In this document: positions 20,861 to 32,178 of the stretch, one piece after another
Layout: each line of letters starts with the position of its first letter
Numbering within the stretch: the stretch's first letter is position 1
Assembly (NCBI RefSeq): GCF_932276165.1
Contig: NC_064012.1
Coordinates: 16,098,501-16,162,500, forward strand
Source of the DNA: Plutella xylostella
Taxonomy: Eukaryota > Arthropoda > Insecta > Lepidoptera > Plutellidae
DNA: 64,000 bases
Reading direction: 5' to 3'
Made by a program: the position numbers and the translations under genes
The notes under the pieces: generated by a model
Database searches by the model: none
Told to the model about the DNA's origin: nothing
Seen by the model: only the letters and a program-made list of their open reading frames with translations

Positions 20861-22351
20861 TCACTCACAGTTCACTGGCAGTTCGCACAATTTCGTAACG
20901 GATCGCACTATCACCTTTCCACGACACTTGACACTATAGACTCGGCACGCGCCGTCTTGGCCGGGATGCTTCTGCACGACGCGGGCCAGGGCCCACTTGG
21001 CCGGGGGCAGGCTCTCCTCCTTCAGGAGCACGATGTCACCGACTTCGTATTCTGTGCTGCGTCTTTGCCATTTCGGACGATTTTGGAGCCGGGTCAAATA
21101 TTCTACTTGCCATCGATGCCAGAAATGTTGCACTAATCTTTGTGTCAATTGCCATCTTGTTAATCGGTTCAAGTTGGTATCACATAAGTCAGGTTCTGGT
21201 ACGTTTATGGGAGCTTCGCCGATCAAGAAGTGGCCAGGCGTTAACACTTCAATATTGTCTACATCCACGGTATCAATGGGACACAGGGGCCGGGAGTTTA
21301 GACAAGCTTCAATTTGACATAGTGTCGTCGACATCTCTTCGAAGGTAAGATTGTGATTTAAGGTTCTTTTCAGGTGGTATTTGACAGACTTCACCCCTGC
21401 TTCCCACAAACCACCGAAATTAGGGCTATAGGGTGGTATAAAATGCCACTGGGTACCTTCTTCAATGAGCATATCTTTCACATGATCTGGCATTTCTAAA
21501 TTGGCTTCCTTCCATAGTTTTGTCAATTCCTTGTTGGCTGCCACAAAATTCGTGCCATGATCGCTCCACAAATGACTGCATTTTCCTCTTCTTGCCACGT
21601 ATCTCCTGTATGCACCGAGGAATGCGTCTGCAGTTAGGTCTCCCACGAGTTCCAAGTGGATCGCCTTTGTGCTCATACAAATAAATATGCAAATATATGC
21701 CTTGAAACATTTCGTGCCTCTTCCTTTCGCCATTGATACATTGAGCGGTCCAGCAAAGTCTACGCCAGCGTGCAAAAACGGTCTCGTTGGGGTCACTCTG
21801 GCCCTTGGTAGATCGCCCATTATTTGCATTCTTTGAGCAGCTCTTTCCTTGGCGCACGCTAAGCATTTGTGAATATGTAACTTTACTATGCTCTTTACTC
21901 TTATGATCCAATAACGGGCTCTCAGATAAGCCATCATCAGTTGAATGCCTCCATGCATGGTCTTAATATGAGCATCGGCCACGAGTAAAGGAACCAGTGT
22001 GTTCTTGTGTCCCAAGATAATCGGGTGTTTTGTGTTCTCTGGTATATCTGCATTCCTGAGTCTACCGCCCACCCTGAGGAGATTTTCAGTATCCAAGTAT
22101 GGAGTGAGTGATCGTAATGCGCTCGTGGTGTGCACTGGTTTATTCTCGTTCAATGCGTCTATTTCCCTTGTAAACTCTATTTTCTGTACTGTACTTATTA
22201 TCTTTCGTAATGTTTCTTCCAACTCTTCAGTGGTAAAAGATTTTTCTGTATCGTTGTGTCTTTTGAAATTTAGAAATCTCCTGGCATATGTCACGACTCT
22301 TATCAGTTCTTGCAGAGTGTCATATTCTTCAAAGTTTGGTATAACGTCCAT
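20861..22351 (-). pseudogene. BEL/Pao integrase region of pol
   Basis: A 496-codon open frame carries the H2C2 zinc region (HIKTMHGG ... HKCLACAK) and the integrase core starting HAGVDFAGPLNV, with SDHGTNFVAA for the second Asp and GLWEAGVKSVK for the Glu. The C-terminal part (YEVGDIVLLKEESLPPAKW) is the BEL/Pao DUF-like tail. The frame extends upstream past the listed Met as far as about 22410, where a one-base shift separates it from the RNase H frame. It is part of a polyprotein, so the Met at 22351 is not a true start. Confidence 0.85.
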
Positions 22352-22403
22352 TTCTTGTGTTGCATGTATCTTTCTCTGTTCTTCTTCTGTTTGAGTTTTC
22401 GGT

Positions 22404-23441
22404 CTAGTGTATTTCTTTCTTCTGTAGCCACACTGGACCCTTCCACCATAGTGTGTTGGACACTAGTTCTGTTAGCATTAATCCTCTACTGGCTACATCA
22501 GCTGGATTGTTTTCTGATGTAACGTGATGCCATCTCTGGTTACCAGTGTTGTCTAGGATCTCAACAACGCGATTACTCACAAAGACATTCCAACGCGCAG
22601 GATCACCAAATAGCCATGATAATACAATTTCAGAATCAGTCCAGGCAAATATACGGCTACTGGGTATTCTGGTGGCCTCTTGAACTTGCTTTAACAATCT
22701 AGACAGCAGCACGGCACCACACAGTTCCAATCTTGGAAGTGACACTGGTTTGACTGATGCCACTCGACTCTTTGCTGCTATGATACTGGTCTCATAGTTG
22801 CCTTCAGCGGTTTCGACTCTCATGTACGCTACAGCGGCATACGCCTTATTGGACGCATCACAGAAGCCGTGAACTGTTGTGTTTTCTGCTACGGCTTCAC
22901 AGGTATGTTGCCATCTCTTAATTTCAACTTCCTTGACATACTCTAAACTTTCTCTAATCATTAACCATTCTCTTTTTCTTTCAGGTTCCACTTCTTCGTC
23001 CCAGGAGACTCCATCGCGCCACAGTTTCTGCATGACTATTTTTACAGGAATGATAGCAGGTGCAAGAAAACCCAACGGATCGAATAGTCTTTGAGCTTCA
23101 GCAAGGATTTTTCTTTTTGTTATTGTTTCAGGAGGAGGAAGCAGATGCAGCTGATAGGTAAGTACATCTTTGATTCGATTCCAGGTCAACCCGAGCGCCA
23201 TTATTGTTCCTTCTGTCTTGATATCTATATTTGTTTCAGAATTTATTTGTTGTGGTCTCAGTTGATTTAGTAGTTCTTCACTATTTGACGACCATTTCTT
23301 AAGAATGAAACCTGCTCTTTGTAATATTTCTGTTATAGTGATTGCTGCGTGAAGAGCTTCTTCTACATTGTCTCTCCCAGATATAAGATCGTCAACAAAG
23401 AAGTCTTCCTTTATTGTTTTAGCTTCCGCAGGAAAATCTTT
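22404..23441 (-). pseudogene. BEL/Pao RT C-terminal part and RNase H
   Basis: The frame runs from the insertion junction at 23441 to a stop at 22404. It starts with the RT catalytic motif FFVDDLISG (about 23388-23407), then a thumb region, then RNase H with HGFCDASNKAYAAV, VSLPRLELCGAVLLSRL and FAWTDSEIVLSWL. It ends KKEIH-stop, where a frameshift disconnects it from integrase. Upstream it is cut from the rest of RT by the DNA transposon at 23442-25838. Confidence 0.85.
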
Positions 23442-25838
23442 GGGTGCGTATTGCGACGTATAAAAACGAAATGTATAATTTCACATTAATAACGTTCACA
23501 ACATATAATGAACGTTACGTATAACAACAAAATCTATATTTTCATAAGGTATAAGATTCAATTGGTATAACGTACATTTTATATAATATCAAAATATATA
23601 ATACTTACGAGGACTAATATCAATTCGTATAACATACATTACGTATATCGTTTAAAATATATACTATCATTTAGTATACAGTTCATAAAACATACTAACA
23701 TACAATAACATAATTTGTGTTTAATTACCAAACACCGTCAAACCCCTTAGCACCAAAACCTAAAGATAGGTGCGACGACGAGCAAAGCGAGGAGGAGCGT
23801 GTTAGGTGCACATGTTCGTCGAAACCAAAGCGGAGCGCAGCGAAGCGGAGCGGAGCGTCTCCCCACATAGCGTCAATAATAATAATAATGTCAAAACCCC
23901 TTAGCACCAAAACCTAAAGATAGGTGCGACGACGAGCAAAGCGAGGAGGAGCGTGTTAGGTGCACATGTTCGTCGAAACCAAAGCGGAGCGCAGCGAAGC
24001 GGAGCGGAGCGTCTCCCCACACAGCGTCAATAATAATAATAATGTCAAAACCCCTAGTACCAAAACCTAAAGATAGGTGCGACGACGAGCAAAGCGAGGA
24101 GGAGCGTGTTAGGTGCACATGTTCGTCGAAACCAAAGCGGAGCGCAGCGAAGCGGAGCGGAGCGTCTCCCCACATAGCGTCAATAATAATAATAATGCCA
24201 AAACCCCTAGTACCAAAACCTAAAGATAGGTGCGACGACGAGCAAAGCGAGGAGGAGCGTGTTAGGTGCACATGTTCGTCGAAACCAAAGCGGAGCGCAG
24301 CGAAGCGGAGCGGAGCGTCTCCCCACATAGCGTCAATAATAATAATAATGCCAAAACCCCTAGTACCAAAACCTAAAGATAGGTGCGACGACGAGCAAAG
24401 CGAGGAGGAGCGTGTTAGGTGCACATGTTCGTCGAAACCAAAGCAGAGCGCAGCGAAGCGGAGCGGAGCGTTCCCCCCACATAACATCAATGATAATGAA
24501 AATACGATACGACAATCTTCTATACTTTTTGTGCATTATACATTATGATAATTATATCCGTTGTAGAATATATGTTATAAACGTTATATATTTTAAACGT
24601 TATGCATTTTAATCGTTATATCAATTGAAATTATACTTTTTGAACGTTATTCTTTACGAAATTATGTATTTAGTAATTATGCCTTTCGTTTGTTATGCCA
24701 GGCCTGTGTCACTCCGCGCGTGGGCGGCGCAGGCGCCAGCCTGGCGCCTGCCGCGTCGAGTGGGCAAATCTAGTCGGCTGCCGCAAGCGGAAGACGATAC
24801 ACGCGCGCGCTTTTTGTTCCTATTTCGTACTAGTTTATAAATGTCGTATTTAGGTATTTATTAAAATTTATGTATAGAAAAATGGACATAAAAAGAAAAA
24901 AAGCAGCAAAATACGGATCGTGATCCAAATTTAATTTTTTTTAGATTACCAAAAGATGCTGACAGGTAAAACTAATCTAAGTATTTTATTGATTTCTTCT
25001 ACGTTCCTTATTTGAAATGAAATTAATACGAACTACAAACCCTTTTTTTCCCCATGTTGAACAAAGTCTATTCCAATTTTTTTTTAAAGTATTAAATTTA
25101 CAGACACAACTACCTTCAAAATGTATTAATGAATCGATTATAAAATGTGAGCTGAGTGGGATTCGTGCTCAACTAAACTAAAACAGAACATCATGATCAA
25201 TTTCATCTCAATATTATCACACATTATGAAGAAAAAAAACATTTTTTGACTGAAGTAAATGTTTTACGTAGATATAGGTACCTATCTACCTCTTTCTTTT
25301 ACTTTTACTTCAAATAATAGATCTATGAATAGGTCTTTAACTATGAAATTGCCGTAGCTTCAACTAGTCATTTCCAATAGAAAATAAGTTTGGAATAGCT
25401 TTGTATTCTAAATTCAAATTATTTTGTTTTAATATCATGACATTCTTTTTACAAACTCAGTCCGTTGCTTAGTAAACGTTGAAGTCTGTGGTGCTGAGGC
25501 AACCCTAAGGTGGCTTCTTTTTCAATGCGTATAACCACGTATAACTTATTATGCACCGTAGTCCAGTGAAATAAGGCGCATATTCCCTCAAAAATAAATT
25601 GGTAGGTAAGTAAATAAAAACGTGTGCGGCTGGAGCGCGATCTAAATTAGATCTTATTGCTTATGGGATGGAGTCATATTTCTTTGATAGCCATTGCGAA
25701 GATGGACTTCTGTACCTGGTACTAGTTATTATTCTGTGGTTATGCACAGTGATCGTTATACTTAATAAATTTATATCATATGGGCGTATACCTTGTGAAT
25801 GTTATACCATTCGTTTTTATACCTCGTATTACTTACCC
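23442..25838. mobile_element. non-autonomous DNA transposon with 9-bp TSD, carrying a tandem array
   Basis: The 2397-bp insertion is flanked by direct AAAATCTTT (23433-23441 and 25839-25847). Its ends are imperfect inverted repeats of about 40 bp beginning GGGT and sharing GTATAAAAACGAA. Sub-terminal stretches on both sides are packed with TATAAC/ACGTTATA words. The centre has five 153-154-bp repeats. No transposase is visible. A 9-bp duplication with a G-rich start could fit Mutator-like or Merlin elements, but I leave it unassigned. It splits the reverse transcriptase between motif B and FVDD. Confidence 0.8.
23738..24490. repeat. minisatellite, 5 x 153-154 bp
   Basis: Five head-to-tail units start at each CAAA(A)CCCCT word (cccc at 23743, 23897, 24051, 24204 and 24357). 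Each has GATAGGTGCGACGACGAGCA, TGCACATGTTCGTCG and AGCGCAGCGAAGCGGAGCGG, then (AAT)n. Units differ at a handful of bases, and the last is worn at its end. Because 153 is divisible by three, both strands stay open across several units. The 199- and 168-codon frames there are by-products, not genes. Confidence 0.92.
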
Positions 25839-27191
25839 AAAATCTTTACCTTCATCTTCAGCTATTTGCATTAAGGTTCTGACAGCAAGGAACGGTGCTG
25901 ATGATGTTCCGAATGTCACTCGTAACAACCTGTAGTCCTTTGCCTCATCTAATGAGTTTGATCTCCACAGTATCCTTTGATAATCGGCGTCTTCTTCCGT
26001 TACCAGAACTTCTCGGTACATTTTTTGTACATCGGCAACCAGACATATGGGTTTCATTCTCCATCTTATGATGAGGTTTCTCAGATCTTCTTGTAAAGGT
26101 GGTCCTACGAGTAAATCATCATTGAGTGACACATTGTTTGTGCCCTTGCAACTTGCATCGAACACAATTCTCGTCTTTGAGGTGTCCTTTTCTGCTTTTA
26201 CCACGGCGTGATGTGGCAAATACACAGCAGGTTTATCAATATCCTTTTGTGGTACTTCTTCCATATGGTTCAGTTCTATGTACTCTTCCATAACCTTTCT
26301 GTATTCTTGTTGTAGCTCTGAATTTCTCTCGAACCTTCTTTCCATCTGTTGTAGTCTTTTGAGAGCTATGTTTCTTGTTTCACCTTGTGTAGCTCTTGGC
26401 TTTTTGTACTTCATGGGTAATTTCACTATGTATCTTCCTTCTTTGTCTCTTGAGTGGGTTGTTCTATATATCTCTTCACATAATCTCTCGTCTGCTGTGA
26501 GTGTGCGCTGTTTATTTTCATCTAATTCCCACATAGATTTGAGCATGTCATCCATATCCACATCAAGGCAATGTAGTGAAATTAGTTGTTCATTTTCTTT
26601 CTGTACATCTACATTTCCAAACAAGATCCATCCCAGGCTTGTGTTTTGTGCAATTGGGGAGCCTGGTGGGCCTTTGATTACATCATTCTTTAATATCTTG
26701 GCATAGACTTCGACTCCCAGCAACATGTCGATTCTTCCTGGTTTATTGAAGCTGGGGTCAGCCAGTGTTATACCTTCTAAGTGTTTCCACGTTTCACATG
26801 GTATTGGTTTGTTTGGTAGTTGCGACGTTACACTTGTAGCCATGACGTATGCTCTCACGTTGATGTTGAAATTATTTTCAGTTCTTGATCGTAGCTCTAT
26901 TTGTACGGCATGGTTGATTTGCGTAGTAGTTGAACCAACACCCTTTACAGTTCCTTGAACTTGTGTTCTTTTTAGTTTGAGTAGTTGAGTTGCTCTTTCA
27001 CTTATTAGCGTTGCTTGAGACCCTTGGTCTATCAGTGCTCGTAGTACAGTAGTCTGGCCTGCCTCATTTCTCACTGGCACAAGTGCTGTTGCCAGTAGTG
27101 CTGTAGATTTTTTGCTCACGAAATGAGAAGATATTGCGACTTCATGCTCTTTGTCTTCTAAAATGTTGTCTTCATCCTCCACATCAGTGTA
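25839..27191 (-). pseudogene. BEL/Pao protease and N-terminal RT
   Basis: This open frame begins inside the polyprotein at the junction with the transposon at 27192. The aspartic protease motif ALIDQGSQATLIS lies at about residues 59-71. The RT fingers and palm follow, with YLPHHAVVK, KTRIVFDASCKG, motif A VADVQKMYREVLV and motif B RVTFGTSSAPFLAVRTL. It ends at the 23442-25838 insertion, just before the catalytic Asp pair. The listed Met at 27200 is formed by transposon sequence and is not a biological start. Confidence 0.85.
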
Positions 27192-28234
27192 TAGTGCCAC
27201 AATCTTATCTGTTCCGGTGACGGATCGCTGTGATCGAATCCAGTGATGCCATCGATTAAATTTTGCCGTGTTTTAAACGACAATGCATTTCTGCTATTGT
27301 TATAATTAGGTACATTCATAAGTATAGATAAATCAAAATATAGGGTCAATAGTAAATGAAAGAGGGTCAATAGTAAATGAAGGATAATATATCAAACGAC
27401 ATTCGTTGTATAAAAAATTTGTCCACGGCGAACAGAAACAAAATTAGTTCTGATTATGTTCTGATATAAGACATTTAAATCTAGATTTTACAATGATATA
27501 GGTAATATCTGTGGGTCGTGGGAATAACGAGATAGATAGACTTAAAAAAAACTATTAAGTACTTAATTATTCATTATTTATTTAGGTACTTTATTTTCTA
27601 AAGTAACAAGAAACAAGAGCATAAAATTTAAAGAAATTCAGACAATGTACAAAGGCTAATTGCTAAAAATCCATTTCTTCCAGCCAACCCTTGATACTCG
27701 TAGGGGAAGAAGAAGATGTCATTAATCATCATTATTTCGTCTAAAATCGCTGCGGGTGCGAGAAATTCTTCTTGGTATACTGCCTAAGGTATAGGTACGC
27801 AGCTTCACTCACACCTGTAATCAAAGAAAAATAAAGATTATATACTTTACGGGTCTCTCGGGAAAATATTAATAAAATTACATGTCAGTATATGGGTAAA
27901 ATTATTTGTCATATTTGTAACTTGGCAACACTAACCTGTAGTCACTGCAACTCGTTCTTCCAATTTTTCAAACGGAATTAAAGGCGCCTGAATACGTTAT
28001 TCTTCCTGCATAAAAGCCAATATATCTAGTATTACTTTTCTTGCATCACTTTTCAGCGCTTTTGGCATTATTTCACCCAGAAAATCACAAAACAAATTAA
28101 ATAACATAGCGTCAGCCTCTTCGCAGAAATTGACAACTCAAATCAAATAACGCACAGAGTATGAAATGAAGTTTGACAATGACGTCTCGTTAGTACACAT
28201 TTTGACCACCGGAACAGATAAGATTGTGGCACTA
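27192..28234 (-). mobile_element. Tc1/mariner-superfamily deletion derivative in BEL gag
   Basis: The ends are 27-bp inverted repeats (TAGTGCCACAATCTTATCTG...) with TA duplicated outside (27190-27191 and 28235-28236). Removing the element with one TA brings the surrounding gag-pol frame back into register, which supports the TA reading. On the minus strand, at about 28055-27955, a short frame reads MPKALKSDARKVILDILAFM with a stop a few codons later. After a probable intron, VSEAAYLYLRQYTKKNF follows. This resembles the helix-turn-helix N-terminus of insect Tc1/mariner-type transposases. The catalytic domain is missing. Confidence 0.75.
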
Positions 28235-28236
28235 TA

Positions 28237-29221
28237 CAAGGCTGCCTCTGTTGCATTTATTTGTTCCTTATTACCAGTGACATCTTGTTTAACTCGTTCG
28301 TGTAGAAGTGAATGATGGCGTTTCCGGCATATTTGACATGAGGTTTGCAGCTTGCAGTAGAATACAGGGTGCCCCGGTAGCAGACAGTTGTAGCATAATC
28401 CTTTGTCTCTAACAAATTCACTTCTGTTCGTGGGTGTCAGCTTAGCAAACTCTCTGCAGTGTGAAAGCGTGTGATTCTCTTTATTACAGAATACGCATGT
28501 TTTATCTTCTGTGCTTGCCACGTGGAATGTGCGTTCTTTAATCGGCTTTGGAATTGCCACGGTGAGCTCTAAAGTGTGAATTCTGCCTTCGAGAAACGTC
28601 AAGAACTCCTTGAATGTTGGTAGTTCATCTAAGCTTGCTGATGATGATGATGAGCTGACATGCTCTTCCCACTCCTTAGGAGTTTCAGTATCTAGTTTCT
28701 GTGTACATATGAATAACAAAACTGGATCCCATGTGCTTGTTGTTATGTTCAAATTCTTCAACCCGCTCAAACATTCTCTTGTTATATCTAAGAAGACCTT
28801 CAGTTGAGTTGGGGACTGTGCTTGTACTTTCCTCTGCATAAATAAACGTTTTAAGATTGTGTTGACTATAAGTCGCTTGTGACTGTAGCGCTTTTTTAAT
28901 GTTTCCAAAGCAGGTGCGTAGTCAATATGTTAATCAAGTCTTGCATGTCCGATTTTAGTGATAGGTAATTATCTTCACACTCGCTGTAGCTTTCATTCAT
29001 AAAGTACGGTAAACATGCCCGTTCTTCTCTTTTGGTAGCTTTTAACAATGATGTGTGCGTGTTTTAAATGTATCCCAGTACTCGTCTATACATTGTATTC
29101 GTACTTTTAAATAACCAAGTGTTAATCTGGCCTTAGGCGCTTTCTTGAAGTTTGTTTGTGCCTTCTGAATTAAAATCGCAGTGTCCTCTTGTTGATCAAT
29201 GAGTTCCTCCATTGATGTCAT
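28237..29221 (-). pseudogene. BEL/Pao gag, frameshifted
   Basis: The ATG at 29219-29221 starts MTSMEELIDQQEDTAILIQK. One indel near 29045 and another near 28920 throw the frame, after which gag continues from 28908 to the transposon at 28236. The nucleocapsid end has Cys/His knuckles: CVFCNKENHTLSHC, CYNCLLPGHPVFYC and CQICRKRHHSLLH. The product would package element RNA. The two frameshifts and the downstream insertion mean no full gag is made. Confidence 0.82.
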
Positions 29222-29495
29222 GATAAATCACGAAAATTACACAGCCGATTTGTAGAAATAACACAAATGTTCAAAGTTTTCAAAGTAGGTCCGTCTAGAC
29301 TCACGTACGAGTACACAAATAGTTAAATGTTCACAATTAATATTTTACGTATTAAATTAACACTTTTAATATTAACTTTGTCACAAAATGTTCACTTTTA
29401 TTTGTCTATTTATAGCACAAAAAACGTAGCCGGCCGGAGGTTCTTTTGTTCTCGGGCGTTATCTATTTCTTCGATTGCGCGTAAACAACTTTGTA

Positions 29496-29512
29496 TCCGG
29501 CTCGAAGGACCA
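29496..29512 (-). promoter_or_regulatory. primer-binding site, tRNA-Tyr type
   Basis: The minus strand just inside the 5' LTR reads TGGTCCTTCGAGCCGGA. This is the complement of a tRNA 3' end CCGGCTCGAAGGACCA, as found in insect tRNA-Tyr, whose acceptor stem begins CCTTCGA. It follows the LTR by a few bases. Priming by tRNA-Tyr is inferred from complementarity. Confidence 0.8.
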
Positions 29513-29515
29513 ATT

Positions 29516-29765
29516 TGTTACGTAAATAAGGTTGAGTTTCGCTTGTATAGGTGCAGGTTTTGAGGAAAAGACGTCTCTAAGCAACGATGATTTATTTGCA
29601 ACTAACTGACCAACTTCATACACACTGAATTTGATGATACAAAATAAGTAGATGAGTAATATAGCCGCACGGTGCGTTTTCAAATTTATACAAGAAAGCT
29701 AGGCACAAATAGATGAGTAGGTAAATAGTTTAAATCACAATAAGTATAAGATATAACAATCAACA
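29516..29765 (-). repeat. 5' LTR of the BEL/Pao element
   Basis: This 250-bp repeat begins TGTTACGTAAAT and ends ACAATCAACA on the plus strand, so it has the standard TG..CA ends on the minus strand. It should carry the element promoter. It matches 20391-20640 apart from the first base. Confidence 0.92.
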
Positions 29766-29770
29766 CCAGT

Positions 29771-30258
29771 CAGCCGTCATATTTTTATCTTTTAAAATTA
29801 AGTAATCGCATACAACTTTTAACCCTCCCTTTTAACCCCTTACAACCTCCGTTTCGCGATAAAAAGTAGCCTATGTTCTTTCTCAGGGTCTAGAGCTAGA
29901 CCATATGTACACGAAATTTCATTCAAATCCGTTTAGTAGTTTTGGCGTGAAACAGTAACAGACAGACAGTTCCGGATACAACCAACAGATGACACTAAAA
30001 GCGCAATACAGAGAGCATGTATGGAACCAAGGCAAATTACTATGAAATCCTACATCGCGGTATTAAAGTTTTTCAGTTGTCTGGAATAAATACAAAACCT
30101 AATATGACAAATCTATTATTAAGAGAATCAGACAGTTACTTACGCATTTATGATATTAGTTAGGATTAGTTAGGATTACTTGGAGAGATTATTGCATAAC
30201 ATTATTTATGTAGTGGTATTGTGTATTTACAGGCAAGAAACTAGGTAAATACTTAATT
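29771..30258. other. spacer without a gene
   Basis: No coding sequence is supported. GTAGCCTATGTTCTTTCTCAGGGTC and GAAATTTCATTCAAATCCGT are words shared by many lepidopteran repeats, so most of this is probably old LINE or Helitron debris. Confidence 0.4.
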
Positions 30259-30507
30259 AACCGACTTCAAAAAAAGGAGGAGGTTCTCAATTCATCAGGT
30301 ACTTTTTTTTTAACCGACTTCAAAAAAAGGAGGAGGTTCTCAATTCGTCGGAATCTTTTTTTTAAATATTTTTTATGTATGTTCACCGATTACTCCGCCG
30401 ATTATGGACCGATTTTGAAAATTCTTTTTTGATGTATTGGTTTGAGCTCCCAGGTGGTCCCATTTTTAAATAACTGTAATGTGTGTTGTAAGATACTTAC
30501 GTATTTA

Positions 30508-30654
30508 CCCCCTTATTCATAGAAAAGTTACAATACGTTTTAACAAATAAACTGTTTTGTCCCTCTCTGTCAAAGAACAAATTGTACTTTGTCGGAGAGG
30601 GACAAAACAGTTTATTAGTTAAAACGTTCTGTAACTTCTCTATGAATAAGGGGG
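30508..30654. mobile_element. palindromic MITE, 147 bp
   Basis: The whole unit folds on itself. CCCCCTTATTCATAGA at the left pairs with TCTATGAATAAGGGGG at the right, and inner AAACTGTTTTGTCCCTCTC pairs with GAGAGGGACAAAACAGTTT. The arms are about 65 bp with few mismatches. Confidence 0.8.
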
Positions 30655-30964
30655 ATAGTATGTAAGTAGGTAGGTAGGTATCTGCATAATATACTGGATT
30701 AAATCACTTTACAGACAGTGTAGAGTGTACCTACATAATAAATAAGTTGTGCATTCGAATGTGTTCAATAAAATTGAGCTGCGATGATGCCATGCTATAG
30801 TGAGACATGTGTGTGTTGGCTTGTGTCCGGGGGTGCCCCTGTGCGCGGCGCATGCCCGCGGCGACCGCGGCGACCGCCGGTACCAGGCGACCATGATGGC
30901 TGAGGAGCACACACCAGTGTCCATCTACTACAGAAACGATATTACATACATATAATATAATATC

Positions 30965-31080
30965 CTTGGTCCAACGTAGCGCCTATCAAGGCTGGCTGAG
31001 CCAAAATTAAGGAAATATGAACAAATCGAGAGAGCAGCGTATGTACAGGAACTTCGCCCCCACTCAGAATAAAATAGAAT
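30965..31080 (+). mobile_element. SINE fragment
   Basis: CTGGCTGAGCCAAAATTAAG, GAGAGAGCAGCGTATGTACAG and CACTCAGAATAAAATAGAAT match the tail part of the tRNA-derived SINE at 5105-5514 and the minus-strand piece at 5525-5631. Confidence 0.6.
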
Positions 31081-31944
31081 GTTTCATAAATTTTACACCC
31101 TTTTTACCACCTTATAAAATAAGATAAAGTTACCTACGTTTACGATAAGATTACACGCCGCGGTCGAGTCATCCCAGACACATGCAGGTTGTTGAAAAAG
31201 TGGTATATTAAGCCGAAAGGGTGTAAACAACTATTGTTCTACAAAGTTTTGAAAATTCGCAAAAAAATATGTTTCTCCTTTTCAAAGTCAAAAGTAAAAA
31301 GATGGTAAAAAGTCACGTCACAGCTATTGCGATGGTTTAAGTGTTCAGAAAGACAGGACAAGTTTCGGAACACAAGTTGTTTAGAAAGACCCCCCCTGAG
31401 GCCCTGAGTCACCCTTTTCGGCTTAGTATAAGACTTTTGGACCCTATACCCTATGACCGTGACCCTGTATATGCCTAGTAGAAGTTTTTGCCATCTCCCT
31501 TGAGATTAGAGTTAGAGGTTCTACCGTCTACAATTATTAATTATTTCTTCCTTTTTAGTATTTTTGAAGTCGGTTTTTTATTTTTTTAAATTATGGTGAC
31601 AAAAGAATATCTTGAGGCAATAATTTGAGGCATATTTATTTATTTATTTTGGAACGTAAATGTTTTTGTTGGGTTATATCGATTTTGGAGTAGGTTTAAA
31701 TGCTTAATTAATATGTGCGAAAATTCAAGAATAATAAATTTTATTAATGCTAGGTCATTGGTGTACAAAAATAAATTGTAACCCATGGTAAGTATTAATT
31801 ACTTACATTAAATTAATTTCAATTTTATAATAACTAAAACTAAAAATAAAATGTTGGCCAGAAACGTATTTTAAAACGACTGGGGTCCGTTGTTGCAACA
31901 CACAGACACACATATACACAATAAGCTAACCGCCGCCGCACCAG

Positions 31945-31981
31945 GCGCCCAGCGCGCGACGGAGGCACCGGACCACTCCAG
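31945..31981 (+). CDS. possible small exon of an unknown gene
   Basis: A 37-bp GC-rich island has an acceptor (CCGCACCAG) and a donor (CCAG|GTACTTG), and reads AQRATEAPDHS in the only frame that looks natural. It has no recognised partner exon. The GC-rich island at 33.36 kb could follow it, but the phase is uncertain. Confidence 0.25.
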
Positions 31982-32178
31982 GTACTTGCATCACGGCTGT
32001 ATTGATCTTGCAAGTATTAATAAAGCATGGCGGCTGCATACTGCCCCCTCGCCTCCACACCCCCCCTCCCGCCACACAACACACCGCTCCACGAGCCACT
32101 ACTTCACATGTTTATAACTAGAATGGAATTAAAATATGTTTTGATTTGATGATAGTATCGATTGTTACTTCATTTAAC

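Larger units (their letters stand above)
20391..29765 (-). mobile_element. BEL/Pao LTR retrotransposon, 9.4 kb, with nested insertions
   Basis: Two 250-bp LTRs bound the element, and CCAGT is duplicated directly outside them (20386-20390 and 29766-29770). On the minus strand the order is 5' LTR, tRNA-Tyr-type primer site, gag, protease, RT, RNase H, integrase, purine tract (GGTGGGCGGCA next to 20640) and 3' LTR. This order and the protein motifs define BEL/Pao. The LTRs differ only at the outermost base by eye, so insertion was recent. Two DNA transposons have since landed in it (27192-28234 and 23442-25838), and small indels break gag and pol. It cannot be autonomous now. Confidence 0.92.
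30312..31575. mobile_element. inverted-repeat element ending in AACCGACTTCAAAAA
   Basis: The left end AACCGACTTCAAAAAAAGGA at 30312 is matched by an inverted TTTTTGAAGTCGGTT at 31561-31575. A solo copy of the left end (30259-30300) sits directly before it, giving two tandem ends. The same end occurs inverted at 20145-20163. The interior holds a nested MITE, a SINE piece and a GC-rich patch at 30840-30920. No transposase was seen. Confidence 0.55.

Noticed and set aside
23738..24490. CRISPR-like array
   Set aside because: Units are 153 bp and contiguous, with no unique spacers, in a eukaryotic transposon.
23891..24548. Long frames of 199 codons (minus) and 168 codons (plus)
   Set aside because: They overlap on opposite strands and repeat every 51 codons because the 153-bp tandem unit is divisible by three. 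There is no start context and no known fold.
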